A DNA stretch of 64,000 bases from Silene latifolia (taxonomy: Eukaryota; Streptophyta; Magnoliopsida; Caryophyllales; Caryophyllaceae): assembly GCF_048544455.1 (NCBI RefSeq), contig NC_133529.1, forward strand, positions 54,679,401-54,743,400, in the 5' to 3' direction. This document shows positions 11,625 to 24,443 of the stretch, piece after piece. Every line of letters begins with the position of its first letter. Positions within the stretch are counted from its first letter, which is position 1. The notes below the pieces were generated by a model. That model saw nothing but the letters and a program-made list of their open reading frames with translations. It did no database searches and was not told where the DNA came from. A program made the translations under genes and the position numbers.

Positions 11625-13344
11625 TGGTTCATGAGGTTTTTAAACTCGTCGTCAAAAGTTACCCAACCAAAACAATATTTATGACTTCACCAACTACTCT
11701 TAGTAAAGAGGCAAGTAAAGGTCGGATCCCAAGGGTCGGGTATTGATGTAGGATTTTCAATTGCAAATGGTTGTGTCTAAGGGTGTCACAATTTGAGTTG
11801 AGATAAGAGGTCAACTAAACTAATTAACAATATAAAAGCAAGGAAATAAAAACAAGCAAGATGATTAAAATGGGATGTAAACAATTGATTAAAAGCACTA
11901 GGGTGTCATGGGTTCATAGGGGATTCATGGGAGTTGATCATACAAACATGTTCTCTACTAGATGCAAGCACTTATTGTTGTGATGGGATCGAGTTAGTGT
12001 ATATCTTACAATCCCTAAGAAGGTTTGGGTCCCGGAGCCGAATCAATTAGATTGTACAACACCTACAAGTCGACTTAGTCCTTCCTATCCAACTATATGC
12101 ATGGTCTAATGAGACTCGAGTTGGTTTATATCTTACAAGTCTCATTGAAAAGATAAGTGATGGGTAAAAAATGCAAGGATTCATAGGCTCGCATTTCATC
12201 TAACATAACATGTGCATAAGTTGGAATCACAACAAGCAAGGAAATTAATTATGAAGACATATTAGATTAAGCATGAATCAATCCCCATGTTGGTTTACCC
12301 TAATTCCTCATTAACCCTAGCTAAAGAAACTACTCACTCATGATCAAGTTTAACATGCTAACAAGGTTGTCAATCATATTAACAAGGCAAAACATGATGT
12401 ATGAATGAAAATGATTAACAACAATTAAAGTAAGGATTAAGAGAATTATACCTATGGAGATTCCAAAATAATAATGCAAAGAATAATAGAAGTAGTTGAT
12501 GATTGATAGAAGGTTGTCAATCCTCCAAATAAACCCAAATAATCTTCTAATTACCCAAAATAAATGATGAACAATAGAGAGATTAAGGAAAGATTAAGTA
12601 TTGAGATTTGTATTAAGACTAGATTAAGAGTTGATTACAAGATTAAGGAATAATTACTAATTGATTACTACTTGATTCCTAGATGATCCTAATCTAGGTA
12701 GTACAATGGGGTATTTATACTAAAGATTAAGTACAAAGATTAGGGTTACTAAGGGATTAGATGACTATTAAGTCCTTAAGAAAAGTTGAGGAAATGCTCC
12801 TCTCCAAGGAGATGAGCATCTCCATTTTGCTAGTCTTGCCATGATCCGAGCGACTTGAAACCAGGCACGGGCTATCTGGGGTACGATCCGAGCGGATTAT
12901 CAAGGAAGACGCTCAGATCTTCTTGCTTCAGGACGAGCATCTTGGGCACGGGACGCTCGGATGGTGGTGGAGGGAGACGCTCGGATCCTCTGTGATCCGC
13001 TCGGATCCCTTGGCAGACAACATTTCTTCTTTTTTTCCTTCATAATCCGCGAGGATCAATCCGGAAATGCAAGGATCCTTTCGTCATTGCCCGTTTCACT
13101 TTATTATCTACATAGGCCATCTAGTATTGTCTTCCTCTTGATGCTTTGTCATTAGATACGATCAATTTAGCTCCATTTCGCCATGTAAATGCAAAGTTTG
13201 CACTCCTCTCCAACCAAGGAAACAAAACCTCAAAGAATATGAAAAATGGGAAACTAAAGATAGTAAATTACCCAATTATGTACTATAAAGCATAGGAACG
13301 AGGCTAATTCGGTGACTAAATGTGCTCAAATATGAGTCACATCA
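11625..13344 (-). repeat. Element B 3' LTR
   Basis: 1720 bp, TGGTTCATGAGG to GAGTCACATCA on the plus strand. The minus TATA (GTATAAATAC) is at 12711-12720; GAGCG-core motifs at 12796-13070 lie just upstream. Related to, but distinct from, the family-A LTR. Confidence 0.9.
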
Positions 13345-15401
13345 AACATCCCCAAACCGAACCTTTGCTCGTCCTGAGTAAAGAGGTGACAAAAACTAGG
13401 ACCCTTATTCAAACTAACCTACTAATATAGACGATGTGAGACAATTAGCGGGTCTCACTTCGCCCCTTCAACTCACAACAAGACAACCATGAGGTAGGAT
13501 GCCTTCTTGCAAGGCAAGGTGGGGCTTGCCAAAATGACGACACATCCAATCATTAAAGCACGCAAATCAAGTAATGGATGCATCTACAAAAATGAATAGC
13601 CACTTTCCTCATCTAAGTGGCGGAAATTATCTATAAGGGAAGCAATCTAAGGGTACACATTCCATCATAGATACGGTTTCTTCAAACTACTAAGCCTAGA
13701 AGGATACCAATAAATCACCTCCAAGTTGTGTCAAGCTAGGGTACCTTTGTCCTCAATTGTTAAATGCTTTCGTCAAGAGTAGTCTCCCTATGGTGTTAGA
13801 AATACTGGAGGATCGCGGAATTCCCCTTCTCGTCTAAACAAGAAGAAGGGTCATCCCCTCTCTACCATGCACAAAAGTGAATATGATGGATAAAGGGATC
13901 ATTTGTATTTGAGTTTCATATGGGAGTTTGCTTTTGTTGTTTTTTTTCCCCCCAATTTCTTGTGGCATTTGACATTTGAGAACACTTTCTTTTTGCCATT
14001 TCTTTTGATGTTTGGCATTTCAATATTTGACAATTTCAATTTTTTGCATTTTCTTTTGAACATTTTCAAAGCTACCCCATTTGTAGTGAGGGTGCTTGCA
14101 TTTGAAGCATATGAGTTTTCATTTTTGTTACTCCTCTTTTCTTTTGATGCAATTGCAAACTTTCTTACTTTCATTTCAATACTTGAACTCAAATTTGAAC
14201 GATTTTTGTGCCCATTCCCTTTTGTTGACAAAAATGTGGTAGAATATGGATGATGGTTTCATGGCTTCAAGGGTCACCTTGGAATAAACGGTAGCCAAGG
14301 AGTTATCACACCATAAGGTACTCTTGACTAGGCCTTAATCCATGGGTCAAAGGATACTAGCATGACACATCCTAGGGTGTTTTACAAGTATTCTAACAAG
14401 CAAAGTCTCAAAAAGAAAAAGTATCTACAAGGGCCTTATATACACTTGTCAAGCTTCCCAAATAGATGATTTCACAAAATTTTTCTAAATGCAACTATAT
14501 GCCATGATGCAACTAACATATATACATCCTAATGCATATGCTTCTACCAACTAGTATGCCAAATAATCTAAATGCAATCCTATAATCACATTGTTTATAC
14601 CGCATCAATCAAAATAAAGCCACATAGTCATTAACATGAAGAGGAAAAAGGAGATTGGAAAGATCATACCATGTGGTCTTCAATATCCTCATGTCTCGGA
14701 TGTGGCATAGTCGATCAATGTGAAAAAGGATAAACAAACAAGCAAACAAACAAGTATATACAATATATACAATTCTACACTAAAAAGTAATGAACATGTT
14801 TTTGATTTTTTCAATTTTTCAAATTTTTATGGTTTTTATGTTTATGAAATAAAAAGACATGTTTTTGTATTTTTCAAAAATTTTCAATTTTTATCCTTTT
14901 TGTTTTATAAGTCATGTTAGAATTTCCCATCCCCACACTAGTATTGTCATTGTGCTCAATGGCCAATACAATAGGAAATTATGCAAGCTCTATGAAAATG
15001 CAAGATTTATATACTAAATGAAAACTATACGATATATATATATATATACAAAAGTGAATGCAAACTAAACTATGCTATATGCTGCATGAATTTTTGTTTG
15101 GTTGGAGAGCATAATTTAAATTAACTCCCAATGTTTATGCCTGAACTTCCCCAAACCTAGTGAGAGTGAGGGAGTTCATGCATAAAAATGCTATGCATGC
15201 AACTAAACTTGTCATTTTGGATTTTTCATGTGGGAACAATAAAAGACACCTCAATGAGACCGAGGTGGGAGTCTTCTATATGGTGCTAGGACTCAATACT
15301 CATGATCAAGAATAAATTAAAAATGTTATAAAGACAAAGCTAAAAGGACGGGTAGGAAACTCACAATGGGTAGTGGTATCCTCCAAAAGCTTGTCTAATC
15401 C
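13345..15401 (-). mobile_element. Element B 3' non-coding region
   Basis: Follows the ORF1 stop and ends with the polypurine tract (reverse of CATCCCCAAACC) next to the LTR. It is collinear with 8166-9480 and with 1-1338 in reverse. It holds poly-T tracts and a TA-rich run near 15037. No conserved frame; the ORFs 13899-14253 overlap each other on opposite strands and are not conserved. Confidence 0.7.
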
Positions 15402-15434
15402 TCAATCGTCGCTCATAGCGACATCACTACCATA

Positions 15435-15490
<56 letters not shown>

Positions 15491-17105
15491 TATCCTCAAT
15501 AGCATCATTATCATCATCTACCTCCATAGACCCAGAGGCTTCACCACTATCACTTGAGCTTTCTTCCTCTTCCTCACTTCCTTCATCTTATTCACCTTCT
15601 TCATCTTCTTCTCCACCACTCTCAACAACAACCTCCTCATCACCCATGCTAGAATCCTTAGGAGCATTAGGAAAGAAAACTTCCCTATCCGCCCAACTAG
15701 ACAAAGGACATGATGGGTCAAGAAGTCCTTGTCTAGCTAGGTGTAAGAGGGGCGGATATTGAGCTCTATATGCATTGACTCGGTCTTCATGGGCTTGCCT
15801 ATGCATTTCTTGCATCAAAAGAGTCAAGTAATCATTCCCCACCATAACATTTTCGGGTCGGAATTCATGGTAGGTGAACGGGTAGGGTGGAGTGATAATA
15901 GAGGAGGGCTCGGCAATGGCCTCCCTATGGTGTTGCATTATGGACTCGGCTTCCTCGGAGAGTAAGAGAAGATAGTGCGGGCTTCGGACATTTAGTTGGC
16001 AAATTTTGTTCGGTAGAATGAAGGACTTGGCATCTTTTGTAAGCCACTCAAATTTGTTGTCAAGGGTGTCATTCTTGACCCAATGGAATTTGTGAACCAT
16101 ATTGGCTAGATCAATGAGGTGGCCTCCTTTAACCGGCTTATAAGTGTCATCTTTGTTGAAATTCTGGTTGAAGTGTTTTGCCAACCACGTTACCAATCCC
16201 CCATTTACTATAAAGGCCGCGCCTTCCTTGCCATGATCGATATTAAGCCACCTTTCGATTAAAAGTTGAAGGATATTGTATTTCTTGGTGAACTTCTTAT
16301 CGACATTCAAGGTTGACTTGAGATAGATGAAATCAAGTTCGGTGAAGTGATTAGTCCCCTTCCTAGCAATAAGAGTATTTCCCACAACCTTGTGCCACCC
16401 CCTTATGCCCGGGTGATGAACATAAAGGGTACGACATTCATGGAAGGACTCGAATTTCCTCCCGGTAATAGCTTTCCACAAAGGGGCGGGATCATATTTT
16501 GTTGAAGGTTTCTTCATATAAGTCGAGTCATTATCAAGACCGAAAACTTTGCCAAACTCATTAAAGGACATCGTCCTATCCACATTCTCAAGGCGGAATT
16601 TAATATTCGTTCGAGTCTCCACCTTTGTAACTTTCAATGAACTTAGAAATTCCAAGGTGAGGGAGGGGTAGGCTAATTCTTGCATATTAAACAATGTAAG
16701 CAACCCCATAGACTCAAAGAAATTCTTGGTTCTTTCAAGGACACCCAATTTGGTCAAGGCATCTTGGCAAATAAACTTGGTGGGTAAAATCGATTTCTTA
16801 GCAAGAGACACAAAATTTTTCCTATGAGAATCGGATGTGAAAGTTACCTCCGGATATTTTTCTAGTTGCTCAATAACCGGGATAGAAGTAGTAGCTTCCA
16901 CCATAGGAATAGGAGTTTCTTGAGTTTCCATTCTTGCTTGTTGAACCACCAAAGCCTTGGAAACTTGAAGTGCTTGTTGCCTTTTGGAAAGGTTTGGTTT
17001 TGTGGGTGCCTTGCTTCCACCTTTGGTCCTAGCCATTGTTCTTCTCCTTGTATGTATCAACAACCAATGATTTGCTTGAATTCTTCTGGTATCCTCAAGC
17101 TTCAA
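15402..17105 (-). pseudogene. Athila ORF1 family protein (element B), nonsense in acidic tail
   Basis: The frame 17105-15588 encodes 505 residues; the real start may be the internal Met at MARTKGGSKAP. It matches the plant ATHILA ORF-1 family: FMSL-type segment (residues ~135-160, GLLTLFNMQELAYPSLTLEF), FGKVFGLDN, then LWKAITG...YVHHPGIRGWHKVVGNT. The second ORF1 in element A shares these blocks. The TAA at 15588-15590 is followed in the same frame by more acidic codons, a run of about 18 GAT (Asp) codons, and a TGA at 15402-15404, so the tail was probably longer. Located between gag-protease and the 3' LTR. Function unknown; often called env-like from position. Confidence 0.8.
15432..15490. 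repeat. (ATC/GAT)n microsatellite coding poly-Asp
   Basis: A pure trinucleotide run inside the former reading frame of ORF1 on the minus strand, where it reads GAT (Asp). The plus-strand poly-Ser ORF here is a shadow of this repeat. Confidence 0.85.
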
Positions 17106-18313
17106 TAAAACCCAAATCGATTTAGGATTTTCGAAATTTGCCTTTAACCCTAGAAAATCGATTCAATTTTTGAGGATTTGGATGTTTGAATGGCTTTTTG
17201 TTGATAGAGGAGTGATTTGTTTGAGCTTTGGGGAAGTTTGGAATTGATTTGGGTGAATTTGGTTAGGAAAATTGATTTTTATGGATGGAGGAATTGAGGG
17301 TTTTCAGGGTTTTGAGGGTGTGTTTGTGTTTTGAATGAATGAAATGAAATGGGAAAGGGGGTTTTAATCACGTGTTTTTGAATTGCAGTAGAGGGAGACG
17401 AGCGTCTGCAGCACGGGACGCTCGGATTGTTGCCCAGTCAGTTTTATAAAATGTAACCCATGATGAGACGAGCATCTTCAGCAGGAGACGAGCGTATTGC
17501 TGTATGGAGACGAGCGGATTCCTTTGAGGACGCTCGTATTCCAGGTCAGGGTGAAATCCCAGATTCTGATATAACCAAGACGAGCAGATCTTTACTGAGA
17601 CGAGCGTCTTTTGTTTGAGACGAGCGGATTCCTGAGGAGACGCTCGAATTCATACCCAGTGCAAATTTTTCCTTTTCAGTTCTGCCAGGACGAGCGTATT
17701 TCAGTCAGGACGCTCGGATTTTCAGCCAGTACGAGCGGGTTCTTTTGAGGACGCTCGTATTGCTCATGTACCTCACGAGTTCAGTTCCACCCGTGGGTAT
17801 TTTCATAACCCAAGTCATTCCGTCTTCCTTCCTTTGGTCTTCATTGTGGGGACACTATAAAGGCTTGGATAGCCTAGGCAATTACTATCCCCAGACTAAG
17901 TCAAAGCACCAAGAAACATTTAAGTCCCTCCCTCACTTTCTCTCAAAATAATAAGATAATCTTGATCAAAGTAGAATGGTAAATCCAAAAATTGACAAAA
18001 AAATGCAATACAATAAGTAGAGTGCTAGTTAAGGGGTTAGAATATTTACAAATGGTGGTTTAGGTAGGACTCCACCAAACTCTCATTCATGTATGAGATG
18101 TCAAGGGGGCATAGCCAATGTGTTGTTGATGTTGCTCAACACCTTGAAGAAGTAGTCGAAGGCTTGTTCATTGTCATTATAAAGATCTTCAATAGACCTT
18201 TGCACATTGTGTTCTTCATTGTGGTGACTTGAGTGGAAGTGGTCACCGAAGCCTTGGTCCACGGTCATAGCATTGCCAATATAAGGATTGACTAATCCTT
18301 CGAACTCATCATC
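17106..18313 (-). mobile_element. Element B spacer with GAGCG-core array (17391-17780)
   Basis: Non-coding DNA between the gag-protease frame and ORF1. At 17391-17780 about 14 units of GACGAGCG or its inverse GACGCTCG, most followed by TATT/GATT, occur every 20-30 bp in both orientations. The array is about 290-680 bp upstream of the ORF1 start on the minus strand. Element A (40620-40890) and the fragment at 4405-4600 have an array in the same position. The part 18060-18313 still reads in frame with the protein upstream apart from a stop at 18314. Confidence 0.65.
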
Positions 18314-19370
18314 CTATAAACCGCATACTTCATTAGCTTGCTTCCCAATAGTATTATGAGTTGATGAGAACAACTCCTCTTCCTTCTTGTCATTATGGCC
18401 AATGAGGCCTTCTTCTTCTCTTGTCATGAGTGGTGGTGAGCTATTCAAGCTCTTATTCTTGTTGAAACTTTCTTGCTCTTTGGATGGAGCATATTGGAGA
18501 TTATCCACTTTCTTCTCCCATATGGGTGGTGACTCTTTACCCATAGCTTGTCCTTTGCATTGAGATGCCAACTTCTTCCTATCACTTTCTCGGCTATAAT
18601 GATCGATCATGAAACATGGCTCATGTAAGCGGGGAGCTCTCATTGTCTTGTTAAGGTTAGAAGTGACTGTTTCATCTCCCACTTCAAGTGTGAGCTCTCC
18701 ATGTTTGACATCAATAACCGCTCCCGCGGTGTGTTAGAATGGTCTTCCTAAAATGATAGGATTATAGGAATGTTCGAGTCTTCCTCCATGTCAACAATAA
18801 CAAAGTCCACCGGGATGAAGAACTTGCCAATTCTTACCGGCACATCCTTCCATACCCCTAAAGGTGTCTTCGTTGATCGATCCGCCATTTGAAGTGTGAT
18901 ATTAGTGCACTTGAGTTCTCCCATTCCTAGCCTCTTGCATACCGAGTATGGCATGACACTTACACTTGCTCCAAGGTCACATAAAGCTTTGTTGATTGTA
19001 GTGTCGTCAATGGTGCATGGAATAGAGAAACTTCCCGGATCCTTGAGTTTTGGAGGTGAACTTCCTTGTAGGATGGCACTACTCACCTTAGTGAACGCAA
19101 TAGTCTCTAGCTTCCGGATGGATTTCTTCTTTGTAAGAATATCTTTCATGTATTTCGCATAGGCCGGAACATGATTAATTAATTCGGTGAATGGGATTAA
19201 AGACTTCCAAGTTCTTCACAATCTCCATGAACTTTCCAAGTTGTTCATCGAACTTAGGCTTAGCTTGACGACTTGGAAATGGAAGTCTAATCACAATAGG
19301 CTCTTTCTCCTTAGCCTTCTCTTCATTCTTCTTCTTTGAAACTTCTTGAATGGTGGTGGGTTCTTCTTCT
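18314..19370 (-). pseudogene. Element B gag-protease, 3' part (retropepsin)
   Basis: 19149-18748 encodes an aspartic protease: LKDPGSFSIPC, then the active-site segment ALCDLGASVSVMP, then LQMADRSTKTPLG and FVIVDMEEDSNIPIIL, as in Athila polyproteins. A frameshift follows at about 18745, where GRPF would be expected. The next frame (18682-18314) holds a charged extension with no similarity I recognise, not reverse transcriptase. 19150-19370 holds the gag-protease linker (PFPSRQAKPKFDEQLGKFME) with another frameshift near 19190. The frame continues on the other side of copia H at 27974. Confidence 0.75.
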
Positions 19371-20359
19371 TGTTGGGGCTGGTGTCCTCTACAGTTAGTG
19401 CAATAACATTTAAATCTCTAAAAGGATCAAAGGGTATACTTTTATATTATTATCAGTTGGTCCACGTTTATCAATAACGGTTGGCTTGCTAGATAAGTTT
19501 GACGTTATTGTCATACTGATGGCGGTGATCAACTGGTCCCTAAAAGTCACACCTATAGGATACGTTTGAGAGATGTGACAGTATGAAAATACAGTCATGT
19601 TGATGCCTAATTTGACTAAACAGTTAGTCGGAGTTATTATTGACTAATAATTAGTCAAACGCGATGTTGAGATATTTATTTAATACGGATTAAATAATAA
19701 TGGCTAAGGCGAATTAAGCTGTTAATTCGTAAATTAAATATAAACGGTTATATTTAATTAATGTATATTGAATTAATTAATTATACAATATTGTCATTGT
19801 CGGACAAGTATTAATATATCGACTGAGTCATGTTACTAGTTGATATTTTAATAACCGATAACCGATGACGATTTATAATAAAGATCCCGTCATATACATT
19901 TTAGCATTTTGAGTCGGATCACGAGTTAAAAAATAAGGAGGAAGTGAAAGCCCACTCCCTCCCCTTTGGCTCACGGTTTGGACGATCAAAACAAAAGGAG
20001 AGGCTCTCTCTCCTTTTGGCCCTAATTCATTCATTTGAAAGAAAATTAGGGTTTTGGAGCTCTCTTCTCTGAAATCCTAGATCTCTCATCGAAAAACCTC
20101 ACAAAAAGGCTCTCTCAATATTGCAAGACAATTAGAGAGCAATTCTAGCACAAGGGGCATAGTCTCAGACGATCTTGGGTGCAACGATTAGGAGGAAATC
20201 TACTTTGATTTCTGTTCTTAGGCCGAATTTCAAAGGACCCGAGGTTGATTCTTGATCTTTATCGTTTCTCTATTGTTTTTCGTTTATGACCATAAATCGC
20301 ATGTTAAACTTACGTTATAGTCCTAAAATTTAAGGGTTTTATACGGATATTACCCCTCA
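19371..20359 (+). repeat. Copia H 5' LTR
   Basis: 989 bp, TGTTGGGGCTGG to TACCCCTCA. Nearly identical to 26984-27973. Confidence 0.95.
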
Positions 20360-20361
20360 AG

Positions 20362-22093
20362 TGGTATCAGAGCGAGGCCACGTAAATTTTTCATTGTGAT
20401 TTTCATTAAACGAATTGAATCGATAAATTTTTGCATAAAAAAAACGTGCGGCAGCCATTTTTTTGTCTCGGCAGAAATTTTTTAACTCGGTTGTTTCGTT
20501 TTATTGGAAACCGTGCCTTTTGGCTTACGTCTGATCAGACGGTCTTTTGTTTTTCGATTTGTTCTTTGCATATTGTTATTTTAAACGATAATTATAGCAA
20601 TATTGTCAAAGATTTGAACAATTGTAGATTTAATTCTATACGGATTAGTTTAAATTTGCAATTGGTTTTTTGTTTTTTTTTGTCAAATCGATTTTTGATG
20701 ATTGTTGATGCTCACGTTTTTTTTTTTGAGCTGCTGGAAATTTTTTTTGCTGCACTGTTCACGGTTCAGCCGTGAAGAAGAAAAAAAAAATTTTTTTTTT
20801 CGTGTTTCAATTTTTTTCCGGCCATGTTTTATGCATAATACGGATTTTGTGCATTCGCTTGATAGTGAAACGGTTCACTCACGTACCATTTAGTTATTTT
20901 AAAGCAAATTAAAGTAACGGATTATCATGAATTAAAATTAAGTTGATAGAAGCGGTTTTGTCACATAATTTTAATTGTTATAAGGTGGTTTGGATAAATT
21001 TAACATAATTACGGAATTATGTCACGGATAAATTTTAGTTTTAGTTGATGCATTTCTTTTATCGTTACTTTTGAATGCCTTGAATGTTTTTATTACGTAT
21101 TTAATTTTACAATCGGTTGTAACTTAGTGTGGCCTTAGTAGAACGTGTTACCGTAATGATGGAACACGGTCTTGGTTGTATTTTGAGATCTTGAATCTCT
21201 GTTTTGGTTTTCCCTTGTAATTACAGTTTTTATTTAGAGTGTAAATAGGTTCATTTTTGTAAATTTTAAATTGTAATTTTGAGAAGACCAAAGATGGAGA
21301 CCGGATGCTCACTCCCGCTACATGGATCAAGATGGAACATCAAGACAAGCTTCTCGGGTCCAACGGTGGATTCCAAAGTTGTATTATGTTCTTTTTTACT
21401 AGGATAGGCCACACTAGGAATTTTTATTTACGTTTTGCATTCTTTTATTTTTATTGTAACGATAATTTGCATCATATTCCGCCTAAAACCAAACCACCTA
21501 ATAATTGCATGAAAACTGACTCATATAGAGGTCACGCGTTAGTTTTCTATGATATACAGATATCACACGTTTTTATAAGCCATCACCTAAATTAATTCAT
21601 TCACGCAATGCTAGTTTTTCGTTCACTTAAAATGAATTAAAACTAAGTTGATGGGATCTTCCTCGTATAACCAAAAATTGAGAATAGTCTTTATAGGTCA
21701 AACTCCAATGAATCCCTTCTTCGTCGGTAGGCATAATATGACCCCTTCTACGTTGGGTAAGTTAGAACTGATTGACCTATTTTATCTCAACACTATGGTC
21801 ACTCGTACGATCCTGTGATTATGGTGGACTATAGATAGGATTTACGGAAATCTATCGACCAAGAGTTCTAACGGTAGAACTAGCTAAACAGTTGGCTTAT
21901 CAATTTACGGAAATTGAGTCTTGGGATCACTTGTATTATTCTTGAGGGAGATCAATTATGCAAGTGCAATGAGTCTACACGATTAAAATGAATTTTAAAT
22001 AGACTTAAATCACCTCGATGAGTTGCTTATTTCGTTTTGTTTTTCCCTTCTTTTTCAGTGTAGATCACGATAATTTAAACTGCTAATAACATA
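20362..22093 (+). mobile_element. Copia H primer-binding site and long leader
   Basis: The sequence starts with the tRNA-iMet primer-binding site TGGTATCAGAGC and runs 1.7 kb to the gag ATG at 22094. It is A/T-rich with several T runs and no conserved frame. Such a long leader is unusual for copia but known in Angela-like elements. Confidence 0.75.
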
Positions 22094-23338
22094 ATGGCTG
22101 GCCGTGCTGACGACCCAATGCCAAGTGTCACATTGGACCGAGAGTCCTGGCTTCGGATCTTCATGAATCAGATGAATCAGTCTACTCGACTGAAGAATGA
22201 TGGATCAAACTTCGCGGACTGGGAGGCGGCATTACGGAATGCCGCGCCGCCGACGGAAGCTCAAATATCGATCGAGCCCATCCCGCCAAACCCAGGCCCC
22301 ACGGCTGGAATTAACGAGATCGACAAGTATAACGATTTCGCCATGGAAGCGGGTGCGGTAAAGAATGTACTCATTTTTGCAATGGAACCCAATTTGCAGA
22401 AACGCTTCATAGCCCAAGGTGCAAACAAGATTTTCACCACGCTCACTAAGGAATTCTCGAAAGCACCGAGAATCGTGACCTATGAGCATACCACTCGCTT
22501 CTTTGATGCGAAACTCCAGAAGGACCAACCGGTTAGCCCACACATTCTCAGCATGATTGAGAATGTCGAGAAACTGGAGGCGCTTGATTGTAAAATCAGC
22601 GAGAACATCGTGATTGACCGCATGCTTCATTCACTCCACGATGGTTTTGCGCTCTTTAGAGCGAATTACTATATGAATGATTTGAAGAAAAGTCCTCATG
22701 AACTACACTCCCTTCTCGTCATGCACCGAGAAGGACATGAAGTTTAGTGGGAGCACGAAACAGAGGATGTTCTCGTTGTGTCAAACAAGGGCAAGGGAAA
22801 GGGCAAAGTTCACCCAGGCCTAGCGGTTGGTAAACCGAAGTTTAAGAAGTCGGGATCGGGTAAGAGTGGGCCTGGTGAGTCGAGCACCTCATCGGGCGCG
22901 ACAAAGAGCAAGACCGATAACATGGAATGCCATCATTGCCACAAGACTGGGCATTGGAGGCGTACATGTCATGTTTACCATGAGGACATAAAAGCAGGTC
23001 GCGTTAAACCTGTTGGTATGTCTTCTTCCTCTTCTACTTTTATTCATATGATTGAGATTAACCACGCAAGTTACGGAACTTGGGTACTAGATACTGGTTG
23101 TGGTTCTCATCTGTGTAATCATGTGCAGGGGCTCCGAAACATCGAACCCCTCGTAAAGGGTGAGGTGGACATGCGTGTCGGGAATGGAGCACGAGTGGCT
23201 GCCGTCTCGAGGGGAACATACGTGATCCAGCTTCCTAGCGGATTTGAGTTATTTTTATATAATCGCTATTATGTACCAGATCTTTCTAAAAACATTATTT
23301 CGGTTTCGCACTTGACAAACTTGGTTTTTCATTTGTAA
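22094..23338 (+). pseudogene. Copia H gag and protease, with in-frame stop
   Basis: Gag runs 22094-22747 (217 codons) with the LKNDGSNFADWEAALRNA start and HELHSLLVMHREGHE end typical of copia gag. The TAG at 22745-22747 interrupts a frame that continues open to 23338 with a basic linker, a CCHC zinc knuckle (CHHCHKTGHWRRTC) and the protease active site WVLDTGCGSHLC, followed by YVPDLSKNIISV. The frame is lost at 23336. One stop plus a frameshift make it a pseudogene. Confidence 0.85.
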
Positions 23339-24443
23339 TAGAGAATAATAGTTGCATTTTCTCATTACACGATATGATTTATGGCAAGGCAGTCTCCATG
23401 AACGGAATTTATGTTTTAGATCAGACCACCGAAATATTGCACGTAATGAATAAGAAGTTAAAGGTTGGTGACAAAGATCAAACGTATCTATGGCATCGTC
23501 GTATGGGACACATTAATGAGAAACGCGTAAAACAACTCATAAAGAATGGAGCTATCTCGGCCTTTGATTTTCAATCATTTGGCACGTGTGAATCATGTCT
23601 CATTGGTAAGATGACTCGAATTTCCTTCAAAGGTGTTGGAATGCGCGCTGCAGACCTATTAGGACTCATACATACGGATGTGTGTGGACCTATGTCAATC
23701 ACCGCACGAGAAGGCTATAGGTATTTCATCACTTTCACGGACGATTTAGCGAGATATGGCTATGTCTACTTAATGAAGCACAAAAGTGAATCCTTTGAGA
23801 AATTCAAAGAATACCAGAATCGGGTACGTAACCTCTTTGGGTAGAAAGATTAAAACACTGCGATCGACCGTGGTGGCGAGTATCTTTCTCACGAGTTTGA
23901 TCAACACCTTAAGGACTGTGGGATTGCCTTACGTTAACTCCACCCGGAACACCTCGGTTGAATGGTGTGTCCGAACGGAGAAATCGAACACTACTTGATA
24001 TGGTTCGATCCATGATGAGTCACACCGTGTTACCTGACTCATTGTGGGGTTATGCTCTTCCGTCATTTTGCTCTAATACTTAACCGAAGTCCGTCTAAAG
24101 TCATGTTGACAAGACTCCATATGAACTATGGAAGGGAACGGTCCCTAACTTGTCCTTTATACGGGTTTGGGGCTGCGAGGCTTATGTCAAGTGGAGACAC
24201 GAGGATAAGCTCGGCCCGCGATCGGTCAAGACATACTTTATAGGTTATCCTAAAGGAACGCTTGGTCATTACTTTTATTCGCCAACCGAACAACGTGTAT
24301 TTGTTGCGGCTAGTGCGACATTCTTAGAGAAGGAATTTCTCGAGAATGCAAAGAGTAATAGAACCTTCGAGTATCGGAGATTCCGAACCAAATACCGAGC
24401 AACCATTGGAGGAACCAGTTCCTTCAATCCCGGCTGCGGTTAA
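23339..24443 (+). pseudogene. Copia H integrase, frameshifted
   Basis: 23374-23844 contains the GAG-pre-integrase zinc-binding region (LWHRRMGHIN...CESCLIGKMTR) and the start of the integrase core (HTDVCGPM, FITFTDD). The core continues in other frames at 23786-24060 (GRKIKTLRS, then a VSERRNR-like segment) and 24150-24443 (VWGCEAYVKW...FIGYPKGT). At least three frameshifts are needed, so it cannot make an active integrase. Confidence 0.8.

Noticed and set aside
15373..15762. Plus-strand poly-Ser ORF
   Set aside because: It is the complement of the acidic ORF1 tail and the GAT microsatellite on the minus strand.
20702..20893. Phe-rich ORFs in the copia H leader
   Set aside because: Product of T-runs in non-coding leader; no domain and overlapping frames.
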